From NCBI RefSeq assembly GCF_004758605.1, contig NZ_CP038510.1:550001-614000 (forward strand): DNA of 64,000 nt. Direction: 5' to 3'. Of this stretch, positions 44,280-54,575 are shown one piece after another. The position numbers and the translations under genes are program-made. Below the pieces are notes generated by a model. That model saw nothing but the letters and a program-made list of their open reading frames with translations, had not been told where the DNA came from and made no database searches. Position 1 is the first letter of the stretch. Every line of letters starts with the position of its first letter. Source of the stretch: Deinococcus metallilatus (lineage in GTDB: Bacteria > Deinococcota > Deinococci > Deinococcales > Deinococcaceae).

Positions 44280-44321
44280 GCGAAGCAGAGAATGGAGGTG
44301 TTGGAGGAAAGGCACCTCCAG
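44280..44321 (+). repeat. Short dispersed repeat, copy A
   Basis: GCGAAGCAGAGAATGGAGGT plus G (44280-44300) recurs exactly in inverted orientation at 46910-46930. The neighbouring TTGGAGGAAAxGCACCTCCAG sequence is also shared. Upstream bases are similar with small gaps. Probably relics of one mobile element that was not identified. Confidence 0.55.
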
Positions 44322-44367
44322 AGGAACGGGAGCAGCGGATCAAGGCGTCCACTGCTCCGGCCGGGGC

Positions 44368-45087
44368 TTATCGCCGCTGCGGGTCCTGGGAAGCGGGTTG
44401 ACCCGGCTGAAGGGGCGCCGCGTTCAGGTCCACGATGAGGGTTTCGCCCCCACGCTCCACCACAGCGAACCTGGCCTGCCGCGCGGCCTGCGTGAGCGCG
44501 GCGTCCTGGTCCCCGGCCCCCACGCTCAACTGGAGGGTCTGGACAGCCCGGCCACCCTGCAAGGGGTCGGCGGTGTAAAAGGTCACGCTGCTGGCCCCCC
44601 GGAGCACGCCGCCGAGGACGCCCAGGCGGTCACGCGGGCCTTGTGCGCCGCCGGGCTCAGCCGGGCCGCGGCTGTGCCCGGGCTCCCCCGTGGGCGAGCT
44701 GCCTGGCTGAGCCACCCCGCCCCCACGCGAGCCTCCGGCATCACCGGGACCCCCGCCGTCAGGCCTACCCCGGGCCTGAGTCGCCTGGAGGTTGACGACG
44801 CGGCGGCCAAAGGGCGTGGTCACCACCGCGTACGTCGCGCCGCCGGGCGCATTCTGGAAGAGTTGCCCGCCCGTCCGAGGCGTGACGGAGGCTGTGGTCA
44901 GAAGCTGGCCGCCCTTCAGCGGGTCACCCCGGTAATAGGCCACCTGCACCGCCTGCGGCGCGCGCTGGGCCTGTGGCGGCGGGCTGGACAGGGCACGCTG
45001 AGCGGTGGTGGGCCCGGCGGCGAAGGCACTTCCGGCCAGGAAGGTCGCGGCCAGCAGGGGGGTCAGGATGTTGTGGTTCGTTCGCAT
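44368..45087 (-). CDS. Exported hypothetical protein
   Basis: A 239-residue protein with AAGGAG before the ATG at 45087 and a signal peptide ending in LAGSAFA. It has two similar segments, QVAYYRGDPLKGGQLLTTAS and SVTFYTADPLQGGRAVQTLQ, each followed by a hydrophobic strand (YAVVTTPFGRRVVNL; ARFAVVERGGETLIVDL), separated by a Gly/Pro-rich linker. It is thus an internal duplication of a small beta module. It is divergent from the MliC-like gene. The family was not recognised; extracytoplasmic location is well supported. Confidence 0.7.
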   Translation of the reverse strand: MRTNHNILTPLLAATFLAGSAFAAGPTTAQRALSSPPPQAQRAPQAVQVAYYRGDPLKGGQLLTTASVTPRTGGQLFQNAPGGATYAVVTTPFGRRVVNLQATQARGRPDGGGPGDAGGSRGGGVAQPGSSPTGEPGHSRGPAEPGGAQGPRDRLGVLGGVLRGASSVTFYTADPLQGGRAVQTLQLSVGAGDQDAALTQAARQARFAVVERGGETLIVDLNAAPLQPGQPASQDPQRR

Positions 45088-45516
45088 GTCTGGACTCCTT
45101 CGGTGGGCGGAATCGCTCACCTGGCAGGCAGTCTCCGCCGGGCGTGTTCAGATGCCGGGTAGCAGCTCTTCAGAACCTGTGAACTGCGCCTGGCCTGGGC
45201 GCTGGCGAGGGCCCGATTGCGCTTTTGCCACAGTCCTTGAAGTTGCCAGAACCGGAAGAAAAGGCGGCTGTTCCCCCGGCCAGGAGGTTGCCGCCGCGTG
45301 ACGTGGCCGCCCCTTTTTGGCTCCGCCGCATCACGGGCGCGTCACGTTCGGTTTCGCACAGTGACCTCAAGCGTGACTTGGGGGGGGCGGCCCCGCAGGA
45401 CCCGCCGGAAAGGAGCAAGACGGCAGCAACGGTCACCTCTCCCGCCAGGCTGTTCGGCCAGCCGACCAGGGACGAAGGGCCGTCCACTCCCGCCCCAATC
45501 CAGAAGAGAGGACGCC
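45088..45516. other. 429-bp divergent intergenic region
   Basis: No convincing gene. It separates two divergent exported-protein genes and so must hold both promoters. CGTGACG (about 45297) and CGTCACG (about 45330) form an inverted pair, and a third GCGTGAC lies near 45371, giving a possible shared regulatory site. No IS sequence was recognised. Confidence 0.3.
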
Positions 45517-46206
45517 ATGAACGCTATCCGCCTCACGACTGGCCTGACCAGCCTCACCCTCATGGCCGTGCTGGGATCACCCGGCCACGCCCAGAACGTG
45601 CCCGCGCCCGGCACGAGCGTCACCTACACCTGTAACGGCGGCGTCACCCTCAACGTCTTCTATCCCAGCCGCGACGTGGCCCGGGTCAATTTCGGGGGAG
45701 CCATCTATACCCTCCCGCGCCGGACCTACGGCCAGATGCCGCCCGGCGGCACGGTGCAGTACGCCGATCAGGTCACCAGTTGGAACATCGGCGGCGGGGG
45801 AGGCTTCCTCAACCAGAACGGCCAGACCGTGCTCTCCGGCTGCTTCGCGGGTGGCGACGGTTCCTCGACCATCATCCCGGTGAATCCGGGGGGCGGCACG
45901 TCCACCATCATCCCGGGGCCAGGCTTCGGCCCGGTGATCCCCGCCCCCCCCACCGTCAACACCGTGAACTACACCTGCGACGGCGGACGGCGGGTCGCGG
46001 TGGCTTACCTCGGCGCCAATGCCGCGCAGCTTTTCTGGCAGGGCGGCACCGACACCCTCTACCAGACCGCGTCCGGCTCGGGCGTGCGCTATACCAACGG
46101 CTTCTACACCTGGGTCACCAAAGGCAACCAGGGCTTCCTCCAGCAGCAGGGGCTCAACCAGCCCTACATCATCGTGGCGAACAACTGCGTCGCCTTTTCC
46201 CAGTAG
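45517..46206 (+). CDS. Exported protein with two MliC-like domains
   Basis: A 229-residue protein with a signal peptide ending GSPGHAQ and a GAGAGGA site before the ATG. Each half repeats the MliC (membrane-bound C-type lysozyme inhibitor) pattern: VTYTCNGGVTLNVFYPSRDV ... YADQVTSWNIGGGGGFLNQNG, and VNYTCDGGRRVAVAYLGANA ... YTNGFYTWVTKGNQGFLQQQG. A Gly/Pro linker with a duplicated STIIP motif joins them. Paired Cys in each half could make disulfides. Lysozyme inhibition is inferred; the family is plausible. The next gene follows by 10 bases. Confidence 0.72.
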   Translation: MNAIRLTTGLTSLTLMAVLGSPGHAQNVPAPGTSVTYTCNGGVTLNVFYPSRDVARVNFGGAIYTLPRRTYGQMPPGGTVQYADQVTSWNIGGGGGFLNQNGQTVLSGCFAGGDGSSTIIPVNPGGGTSTIIPGPGFGPVIPAPPTVNTVNYTCDGGRRVAVAYLGANAAQLFWQGGTDTLYQTASGSGVRYTNGFYTWVTKGNQGFLQQQGLNQPYIIVANNCVAFSQ

Positions 46207-46216
46207 GAGGAATAAC

Positions 46217-46708
46217 ATGCCCCTTTCTCTCCAGTCCGCCCGCCCGCTCCTGGCCCCCTTGCTGCTGGGCACACTCGCCGCCTGCGGAGGAACGACCCCG
46301 TCGGACGACCTGTACGTCACGAATCCCGTGTTGGTCAGCGGATACGTGGACCAGCTCAACCGGCCGCTGATCTGCAACAACCTGACCACGCCGATGGAGT
46401 TCGACTTCCTGTACAGCGGCAACCTGCAAAGCATCAAGGTGTCCCTGGTGGGGGTCAACTCGGGGACGCGGCAGGGCATCAACTACACGGGGAACGACTT
46501 CTCGGGCGGACGCGGGAAGGTGACCTTCAACCTGGCCGCCGGGACCGCGCCTCTGAGCGTGGGGACGGGCTCGCTGCGCCAGCAGAGCATCGTCGTGTCG
46601 CCAAACGTGATCGGCTACTCGGAGCTGGAGATGCAGGCCTTCAGCGGCAGCGGGGTGACCCGCGTGCTGACCAGCAACGCCGTGCCGGTGGTGAGCAACT
46701 GCTCCTGA
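46217..46708 (+). CDS. Putative lipoprotein
   Basis: A 163-residue protein with TAGGAGG 6 bases before the ATG. Lipobox LAAC after LLAPLLLGT. The mature part is beta-rich (EFDFLYSGNLQSIKVSLVGVN; GRGKVTFNLAAGTAPLSVGTG) with Cys near residue 54 (RPLICNN) and at the C-terminus (VVSNCS), perhaps a disulfide. It is co-transcribed with the MliC-like gene 10 bases upstream. Function unknown. Confidence 0.75.
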   Translation: MPLSLQSARPLLAPLLLGTLAACGGTTPSDDLYVTNPVLVSGYVDQLNRPLICNNLTTPMEFDFLYSGNLQSIKVSLVGVNSGTRQGINYTGNDFSGGRGKVTFNLAAGTAPLSVGTGSLRQQSIVVSPNVIGYSELEMQAFSGSGVTRVLTSNAVPVVSNCS

Positions 46709-47233
46709 GCGTGTGGGACCCGTAGCGTAGGGCACTGGGCAATACACCGGAGCAGTAACGAAGCGGCATGGGCGCCCTCTTTGCGCGACCCGCTCTGCTG
46801 CCCAGCTTTACAAGTACGTATAGAAAGGTTGCCGCCTTTTGGCGGCCTTTCTGTGATTTGCCCCAGGGCGTTTGTCCGAATTCCAGTGTTGGAGGAAAAG
46901 CACCTCCAGCACCTCCATTCTCTGCTTCGCAACACTGTCTTTGCAGGCCGTGGTCAAGCAGCCTGTTGTGCACCTGAGGGCAGCGCACTCCAGCCGTTGC
47001 CGCGTGTCCTGGGCCGCCACTCCACTGCGCGCCGCCCTCAGCACGGTTGCTCACTCCGGTCAGCTCAGAAAGGTTCGGCAACCTATCGCGGCACCACTCT
47101 GAGGTACAGCTAGCCGCGCTTCATGGGATGACCTCCTGGAGGACCGCCACTCGACCTGATTTCGCTCCACTTCCTGCGTATCAAGAGCGACGCTCTCAGG
47201 CCAGGGGACGCGATCTGGCCTGTCTAGGCGCCT
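46709..47233. other. 525-bp region without an intact gene
   Basis: Contains an imperfect hairpin with a T-rich loop (about 46824-46855, AGAAAGG ... CCTTTCT), which may end the lipoprotein transcript, and copy B of a short dispersed repeat (46889-46930). The rest has open frames in several phases with no recognisable protein and is probably decayed mobile DNA. Confidence 0.4.
46889..46930 (-). repeat. Short dispersed repeat, copy B (inverted)
   Basis: Minus-strand copy of the 44280-44321 repeat: 21 identical bases at 46910-46930 plus the TTGGAGGAAAAGCACCTCCA neighbour. Confidence 0.55.
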
Positions 47234-47290
47234 TTGCAAGAAGGGCGTTGGCCATGCGTATCCTGGCCCCAAAGAAAATTGGTTGGACCA
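47234..47290 (+). promoter_or_regulatory. Candidate promoter and GntR/FadR-type operator
   Basis: TTGCAA (47234-47239) and TATCCT (47259-47264) with a long 19-base spacer, followed at 47280-47290 by TGGT-TGG-ACCA, the core consensus of FadR-subfamily operators. The site lies 31 bases before the start of the GntR gene, consistent with autoregulation. Confidence 0.5.
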
Positions 47291-47321
47291 TTCTACCTCT
47301 GAGCGCCTTCAAGGAGGCTCT

Positions 47322-48023
47322 GTGTCGAATCCCGTCCGCAAGGTCAAGCTCTCGGACACGGTGGCAAGCGAACTCCTCACCCTCATCCGCAACGGCACCT
47401 ATGCCAGGGGGAGCCGACTTCCCGCCGAACGCGAACTCAGCAGCCGCTTCAACATCTCGCGCACCAGCCTGCGCGACGCCTTTCGCCAGCTTGAACTGCT
47501 CGGTTACGTCGAGATCCGCCAGGGGGACGGCACCTATGTCCGTGCCCCGGACAGTGACACCCTCAGCCGCCCCTTCCAGGGTCTGCTGGCGGGCAGTCAG
47601 CAGGCCGCACTGGACCTGCTCGAATTCCGCCGCATGCTCGAACCCGAAGTGGCGGCACTCGCCGCCCAGCGGGCCAGGCCCGAGCATGCTGAGGCCTTTC
47701 AGCGCGCGCTCGAACGTCAGCGGGAAGCGGCCGCGCGTGGCGAACGGCTCTCGCGGGAAGACCTGACCTTTCACCAGCTGGTGGCCCAGACCGCGGGCAA
47801 TACCGTCACCCTGCAGGTTCTGGGCACGCTGCGCGCCCTCCTCAGCGACCTGCGGACCAGCGCCCTGTCTGGCCACTTCCCCGCCATCACCCTCGCCCAG
47901 CACGAACGGATCGCCCAGGCCATCCTCACCAATGACCCCGCCGCCGCTCGCAGCGCCATGCTCGAGCATCTCAACGCCGTCGTCGAGTCGTCCGACCTCA
48001 AGTCACCCCACGCGCTGGACTGA
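47322..48023 (+). CDS. GntR/FadR-subfamily transcriptional regulator
   Basis: A 233-residue regulator with a GTG start 5 bases after AAGGAGG. The winged helix is at about residues 10-75 (LPAERELSSRFNISRTSLRDAFRQLELLGYVEIRQGDGTYV). The FCD domain (LLEFRRMLEPEVAALAAQRA ... EDLTFHQLVAQ ... LAQHERIAQAI ... AMLEHLN) keeps the Asp and His residues that bind a metal in this subfamily. It is the first gene of the operon with a peptide-type importer and a GGT-family enzyme, 18 bases before the binding-protein gene, and has a matching operator upstream. The effector is probably a small carboxylate or amino acid (inference). Confidence 0.88.
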   Translation: MSNPVRKVKLSDTVASELLTLIRNGTYARGSRLPAERELSSRFNISRTSLRDAFRQLELLGYVEIRQGDGTYVRAPDSDTLSRPFQGLLAGSQQAALDLLEFRRMLEPEVAALAAQRARPEHAEAFQRALERQREAAARGERLSREDLTFHQLVAQTAGNTVTLQVLGTLRALLSDLRTSALSGHFPAITLAQHERIAQAILTNDPAAARSAMLEHLNAVVESSDLKSPHALD

Positions 48024-48041
48024 AGCCAGCCAGGAGGCCCT

Positions 48042-49514
48042 ATGCGTCAGCCTGCCCGCACCCTCGCTCTGCTTACCCTGCTCGCCCTCGGCGTTGCCGG
48101 AGCCGAAACCGTCACCGTCGGCCTCGATGCCGATCCACCCCGCCTCGACCCGGCCCTGTCGTCCGCGTTCGTCGACCGTCAGGTGCTCAACCAGATTTTC
48201 GACAAGCTCGTCGACCTCGACCAGAATCTCAAGGTCATCCCCGCGCTGGCGAAATCGTGGAAGATCAGCAATGGGGGTCTGACGTACACCTTCACCCTCC
48301 GCCCCGGTGTGAAGTTCCACGACGGCACGCCCCTGGACGCCAACGCCGTCAAGTACAGCCTGGAGCGCGACCTGACGCTGGAAGGCAGCGCGCGCAAGAA
48401 CGAACTGTCCAGCGTGAAGGACGTCAAGGTCATCGACCCCCTCACGGTGCAGATCAACCTCAAGCAGCCTTACGGACCGCTGCTGGCCGTGCTGGCCGAC
48501 CGCTCCGGCATGATCATCTCGCCCAAAGCCGCACAGAAGGAAGGGCAGGACTTCCAGAACAACCCGGTGGGCAGCGGCCCCTTCGAGTTCGTCAGCCGCA
48601 AGCGCCAGGACAACATCACCCTCCAGGCCAACAAGGCGTACTGGGACGGCGCGCCGAAGATTGACAAGCTGGTGTACCGCCCCTTCCCGGAAGGGGACGT
48701 GCGCCTCGCCAACCTGCTGTCGGGCGCCGTCCAGGTCATCACGCCCATCGACCCCAAGGACATCAGCAAACTCGACCAGAACCCGAAGTTCGACGTGCTG
48801 AATTACCCGGGCCTGGGCTTCCAGGGCATCTGGTTCAACGTCACCCGCCCGCCCTTCAACAACAAGGCCAACCGGCAGGCTGTGGCCGCGACCATCGACC
48901 GCGACGCCGTGGCGAAAGTGGTGTTCTACAACACCGTGAAGCCCGCCGCTGGCCCCTTCCCGCCCGGCACGCCCGCCTACAGCGCCAACATCAAGGTTCC
49001 CCAGGCCAACCTGGCCCTGGCCAAGCAGAAACTCGGCGGGAAGCCCCTCACCTTCACCATCCTCACCACGCCCGGCACGGTCACCACGCAGCTCGCGCAA
49101 CTGTACCAGGCGATGTTCGCGCAGGCGGGCATCAACGCCAAGATCCAGCAGGTGGAATTCGGCACCCTGCTCGACCGCGCCGACAAGCATGACTTCGACG
49201 CCCTGATCCTGGGCTGGAGCGGGCGTCCCGACCCCGACGGCAACATCTACGACTTCTTCGTGACGGGCGGCTCGAACAACCAGGCCGGGTACAGCAACAA
49301 GACCGTCGACCAACTGCTGAACAAGGCGCGCGCCCAGACCGCGATGCCCGCCCGCGTGGCGACCTACAACGTGGCCCTGGGCCAGATTCTGAATGACGTG
49401 CCCTACGTGTGGGTGTACCACCCGAACAACCTGGTGGGCATGGTCAAGGGCCTGAGCGGCATCAAACCCATCCCGGACGGGATCATCCGCTTCAAGGACG
49501 CCGACCTCAAGTAA
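48042..49514 (+). CDS. Peptide-type ABC transporter substrate-binding protein (SBP family 5)
   Basis: A 490-residue periplasmic binding protein, paralogous to the one at 26507. Signal peptide MRQPARTLALLTLLALGVAGA. Blocks: TVTVGLDADPPRLDPALSSA, LRPGVKFHDGTPLDANAVKYS, NNPVGSGPFEFVSRKRQDNI, GFQGIWFNVTRPPFNNKANRQAVAA and VPYVWVYHPNNLVG. AGGAGG before the ATG. The GGT-family enzyme at the operon end suggests glutathione or gamma-glutamyl peptides as ligand (inference). Confidence 0.9.
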   Translation: MRQPARTLALLTLLALGVAGAETVTVGLDADPPRLDPALSSAFVDRQVLNQIFDKLVDLDQNLKVIPALAKSWKISNGGLTYTFTLRPGVKFHDGTPLDANAVKYSLERDLTLEGSARKNELSSVKDVKVIDPLTVQINLKQPYGPLLAVLADRSGMIISPKAAQKEGQDFQNNPVGSGPFEFVSRKRQDNITLQANKAYWDGAPKIDKLVYRPFPEGDVRLANLLSGAVQVITPIDPKDISKLDQNPKFDVLNYPGLGFQGIWFNVTRPPFNNKANRQAVAATIDRDAVAKVVFYNTVKPAAGPFPPGTPAYSANIKVPQANLALAKQKLGGKPLTFTILTTPGTVTTQLAQLYQAMFAQAGINAKIQQVEFGTLLDRADKHDFDALILGWSGRPDPDGNIYDFFVTGGSNNQAGYSNKTVDQLLNKARAQTAMPARVATYNVALGQILNDVPYVWVYHPNNLVGMVKGLSGIKPIPDGIIRFKDADLK

Positions 49515-49560
49515 CGCCTTCCCCGGGGTCCGCCCGGGGATATGGCGAAGGAGCGCCCCC

Positions 49561-50505
49561 GTGATTCAGTTCGCCATCCGACGACTCTTCGCTGCCCTGC
49601 CGACCCTGCTGGTCGTGACGGTCCTGGTGTTCGGCATGGTGCAGCTCCTCCCGGGGGACCCGGCCCGCCTGCTCCTGGGGGAGGAAGCCACGCCCCAGGC
49701 CGTGACGGAACTCCGCCACTCGCTGGGCCTCGACCGGCCCGTGCCCGAACAGTACGCCCGCTGGCTGGTGAATATCGGCCAGCTCGACTTCGGCACCAGC
49801 GTCAAGGACAACAGCAGCGTGCTGGGCCTGATCGCCGACAAGCTGCCCACCACCATCGAACTCGCGCTGTTCGCGATGCTGATCGCCGCCTTGATCGCGC
49901 TGCCCGCCGGGATGATCAGCGCCCTGCACCGTGACTCCTGGACCGACCGGGCCTTCACGCTCTTCGCCCTGTCGGGCATCAGCCTCCCGAACTTCTTCCT
50001 GGGGATTCTGCTGATCTATATCTTCAGCATCCGCCTCGCCTGGATTCCCGCCAGCGGGTACGTGCCGTTCACGCAGGACCCCGCCAAGAACCTGCTGCTG
50101 CTGCTGCTGCCCGCCGTGACGCTCGGCGTGCATTCGGCGGCGGTGCTCGCCCGCTACCTGCGTTCCAGCATGCTCGAAACGCTGTCGCAGGACTACGTCC
50201 GCACCGCCCACGCCAAGGGCATCACCCGGCAGCGGGTCGTCCTCAAGCACGGCCTGCGCAATGCCCTGGTCCCGGTCATCACCGCGTTCGGCCTGCAACT
50301 CGGCGGGCTGCTGGGCGGGGCCGTCATCACCGAGCAGATCTTCAGCGTGCCCGGCTTCGGGCGCCTGCTGGTCGACGCCGTGTTCACGCGCGACCTCCCC
50401 GTCATTCAGGGGGTCGTGCTGGTCTCGGCGGTGGCCGTGTTCCTCGTGAGCTTCCTGGTCGACCTCACGTACGCCGCGGTCGATCCGCGGATCAGGTACC
50501 ACTGA
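49561..50505 (+). CDS. Peptide-type ABC transporter permease (DppB/GsiC-like)
   Basis: A 314-residue permease starting at GTG after AAGGAG. MIQFAIRRLFAALPTLLVVTVL, QLLPGDPARLLLGEEA, the coupling loop DYVRTAHAKGITRQRVVLKH and the ending VDLTYAAVDPRIRYH follow the DppB family. Six membrane helices. Its stop and the next start overlap by one base (TGATG). Confidence 0.9.
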   Translation: MIQFAIRRLFAALPTLLVVTVLVFGMVQLLPGDPARLLLGEEATPQAVTELRHSLGLDRPVPEQYARWLVNIGQLDFGTSVKDNSSVLGLIADKLPTTIELALFAMLIAALIALPAGMISALHRDSWTDRAFTLFALSGISLPNFFLGILLIYIFSIRLAWIPASGYVPFTQDPAKNLLLLLLPAVTLGVHSAAVLARYLRSSMLETLSQDYVRTAHAKGITRQRVVLKHGLRNALVPVITAFGLQLGGLLGGAVITEQIFSVPGFGRLLVDAVFTRDLPVIQGVVLVSAVAVFLVSFLVDLTYAAVDPRIRYH

Positions 50506-51383
50506 TGCAACAGGCCCCCCTGGTTTCCACCGCGCCCCGCGTGCGCCGCCCGCGCCTGGGCAAACCCGTCCGGCGCTTCCTCCAGAACCGGCTCGCGGTG
50601 ATCGGCGCCGTCCTGCTGCTGGTGTTCGGCCTGCTCGCCCTGTTCGCCCCGTGGGTCAGCCCCTACGATCCCGCCCAGGTCTTCTTCACCGATCTGCGCT
50701 CCCCGCCCAGTGCCCAGCATCTGTTCGGCACCGACGAACTTGGCCGCGACATCCTCAGCCGCGTGCTGTACGGCGCCCGCGTCTCCCTCAGCGCCGCCCT
50801 GGTGAGTGTGGTGGGTGCCCTGGTCGCCGGGACCGTGCTGGGGTTGATGGCCGGGTACCTGCGTGGCTGGGTGGATGAAGTCATCATGCGCGTCGTGGAC
50901 GCCATGCTGGCCCTGCCGTTCCTGGTGCTGGCCATCGCGCTCGCGGCGATGCTCGGCCCCAGCCTCCAGAACACCATGATCGCCATCGCCATCGTCACGA
51001 CGCCCGCCTTCGCCCGCATCACGCGCGGCGAGGTGCTCGCGCAACGCGAACGCGAGTACGTGCAGGCCGCGCAGGCGCTCGGGGCCAGTGACCCGCGCCT
51101 GGTGTTCCGTCACCTGCTGCCCAACATCAGCGGCGCCCTGATCGTGCAGACGTCGCTGGCGATCGCGGGGGCCGTCCTGGCCGAGTCCAGCCTGTCCTTC
51201 CTGGGCCTGGGCGTGCAGCCCCCGGCGCCCTCCTGGGGGTCGATGCTGAATGCCGCGCGTGGGTTCCTCGCCGACGCGCCCTGGATGAGCGTCTTCCCCG
51301 GCCTGGCGATCTTCCTGACGGTGCTCGCCTTCAACCTCGTCGGTGACGGGCTGCGTGAAGCCATCGACCCCCGCAGCCGCTGA
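50505..51383 (+). CDS. Peptide-type ABC transporter permease (DppC/GsiD-like)
   Basis: A 292-residue permease. The N-terminal cytoplasmic tail is followed by VIGAVLLLVFGLLALFAP, HLFGTDELGRDILSRVLYGARVS, the coupling loop EYVQAAQALGASDPRLVFRH and LVGDGLREAIDPRSR. It is translationally coupled to the upstream permease. No ATPase gene follows; the next gene is the GGT-family enzyme. Confidence 0.9.
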   Translation: MQQAPLVSTAPRVRRPRLGKPVRRFLQNRLAVIGAVLLLVFGLLALFAPWVSPYDPAQVFFTDLRSPPSAQHLFGTDELGRDILSRVLYGARVSLSAALVSVVGALVAGTVLGLMAGYLRGWVDEVIMRVVDAMLALPFLVLAIALAAMLGPSLQNTMIAIAIVTTPAFARITRGEVLAQREREYVQAAQALGASDPRLVFRHLLPNISGALIVQTSLAIAGAVLAESSLSFLGLGVQPPAPSWGSMLNAARGFLADAPWMSVFPGLAIFLTVLAFNLVGDGLREAIDPRSR

Positions 51384-51405
51384 GCCGTTTGCAACGAAGG
51401 AACCC

Positions 51406-52998
<1,593 letters not shown>

Positions 52999-53015
52999 TG
53001 CTGCTGTACAGCTTG

Positions 53016-53560
53016 CCCGAACCAGCAGCAACCTCTCGGGCACTACCCGAGACCCGGGCATCAACGTTTCCCTGCTCCGGAAGTGGATGAACGCCGAGCG
53101 GGAGAAGGGGGAGTCAGCCTTCCCTGGTCAGGGGCAACAGGTCCTGACCCCAAGGCAGCAAGAGATTCAAAGACTTCGCAAAGAGAACGAGATTTTGTAG
53201 CAGGAGCGAGAAACCCCGAAAAAAGTGGCGGCCTGCTTTGCCAAAGAAACCACACACTGAGGTACCGATTCATCCACACTCACTGAGAGCAATACCGCCT
53301 GGACATCATGTGCCGGGCGCTCGAAGTGTCGGTGAGTGGGTACCACAGTTGGCGAAGAAGACGATCTCCAAGGGAAAGCGCCGCTGGGTGCGAACCACCG
53401 ACAGCACCCACACCTTCCCGGTCTGGGCGTCCGGCCTAACGTACCTACCCACCCGAGAAGGCTGGCTCTACCTGGCCGCCAACCTGCCCCTGACGGCTTT
53501 TCGGATGGCCGCCACCGGGCCTCCTGCACCCCAGCGACCGGGCCAGGCCTACTCCTTGGG
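53016..53560 (+). pseudogene. IS3-family OrfA/OrfB remnant with stops and frameshifts
   Basis: OrfA-like [20 protein letters not shown], then [13 protein letters not shown], a TAG, then KKVAACFAKE and in another frame LRYRFIHTH, stop, EQYRLDIMCRALEVSVSGYH. Further on, KRRWVRTTDSTHTFPV and LTYLPTREGWLYLAAN are parts of OrfB, and ALRMA/GLLHPSDR-like pieces follow in shifted frames. At least four lesions are visible. No intact catalytic core. Confidence 0.75.
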
Positions 53561-53569
53561 CGGGCGCAG

Positions 53570-54178
53570 CTACAGCTTCAAGCCCAGGATGAGCCCGCCA
53601 TCAGAGAAGCCCCGCAACTCGCTGAAGCCCAGGTGGCGGTAAAAGCTCTGGGCACGTGTGTTCCGGCCCCCCACGCCCAGGTGGACGCCCGGTGAACCCG
53701 CCTCACGGAGCGCTGAGAAGAGGCGCTCCAAGAGCTGGCGTCCCTGACCCTTCCCTTGCCCACGGGGCAGCAGGTCGATGTGCAGGTGCGAGGGGTATTC
53801 GCTCAGCACCCCGGGATCAGGGACAGGGGGATGATGGATAAGGTGCATCAGACCCTCGTCCGGGGTGCGCTCCTGGGGCCGCACATTCACCGGGTCCAGG
53901 TACTGCGCCCGCAGGGCGGGACGCCAATCATGTTCCAGGCGCGTCTCGAAGGTGGAGGTGTCGAGCACGCCGAGCACGTAGCCGCACACCCCGGCGTCGT
54001 CTTCCAGCACGAAGACGTACTCGGGCGCGAATTCCAGGTAGGGTCCGGCGTAGAGGTGACCGACCAGCAGCGGGTCCTGGTACAGGTGCGTGCCGTCCGC
54101 TCCGCTGTCGGCGGTTTCCAGGCAGATGCGGTAGAGAGCCGCCCGGTCGGCAGGTGAGGCGAGACGGATTTCGAACAT
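53570..54178 (-). CDS. GNAT family N-acetyltransferase
   Basis: A 202-residue acetyltransferase starting MFEIRLASPADRAALYRICLETA. The acetyl-CoA-binding motif A is HIDLLPRGQGKGQGRQLLERLFSAL (Q/RxxGxG/A seen as RGQGKG), and motif B is NTRAQSFYRHLGFSEL. It contains an insert between the first strands (HLYAGPYLEFAPEYVFVLED) typical of the O-GlcNAcase-associated-like GNAT group. It ends 10 bases from the IS3 remnant. Substrate unknown. Confidence 0.85.
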   Translation of the reverse strand: MFEIRLASPADRAALYRICLETADSGADGTHLYQDPLLVGHLYAGPYLEFAPEYVFVLEDDAGVCGYVLGVLDTSTFETRLEHDWRPALRAQYLDPVNVRPQERTPDEGLMHLIHHPPVPDPGVLSEYPSHLHIDLLPRGQGKGQGRQLLERLFSALREAGSPGVHLGVGGRNTRAQSFYRHLGFSELRGFSDGGLILGLKL

Positions 54179-54575
54179 GGTCCACCAGCCTTTGCGGGAA
54201 TGGAGTCGGACGAGAGCAAAACGGTGGACGTGAAGTCGGCAGATCGGCTCTACAGGACGGCACCATTATGACGCACCCCGACCTTGAGCCGTCGAAGAGT
54301 GTTCCCGGGGGGGAGAGAACGCTGGCCGGGGCTGTATGAGAGCCGCCAGGCTGGTTTTTCTGCCGTGCGCCAGCGTCTGGCCTCGCCACAAACGGATCAC
54401 CGGGAATACGGGTGAGCGAAGAAGTGAGCGGCGGGGCTGGTTCCTCGACAGAAACGGCGAGGCGCCCACGGCGAGAGGTGTGGGCGGCGGTTTGTGGTTG
54501 TCAGGCTGCACCGTAGGGCCTCGGGGGGCCTGCGACAGCCAGGCGCAGTTCTCCCCGATCCCGCTGGTGAAGCGA
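54179..54575. other. 397-bp gene-free stretch
   Basis: Separates the GNAT and Gfo/Idh genes. Short open frames exist but none with a ribosome-binding site and family match. Two similar segments, GCCAGGCTGGTTTTTCTG and GCGGGGCTGGTTCCTCGA, are noted without interpretation. Confidence 0.35.

Noticed and set aside
48003..49421. A 472-codon minus-strand frame opposite the second binding-protein gene
   Set aside because: Antisense shadow; His/Val/Gly-rich translation without domains.
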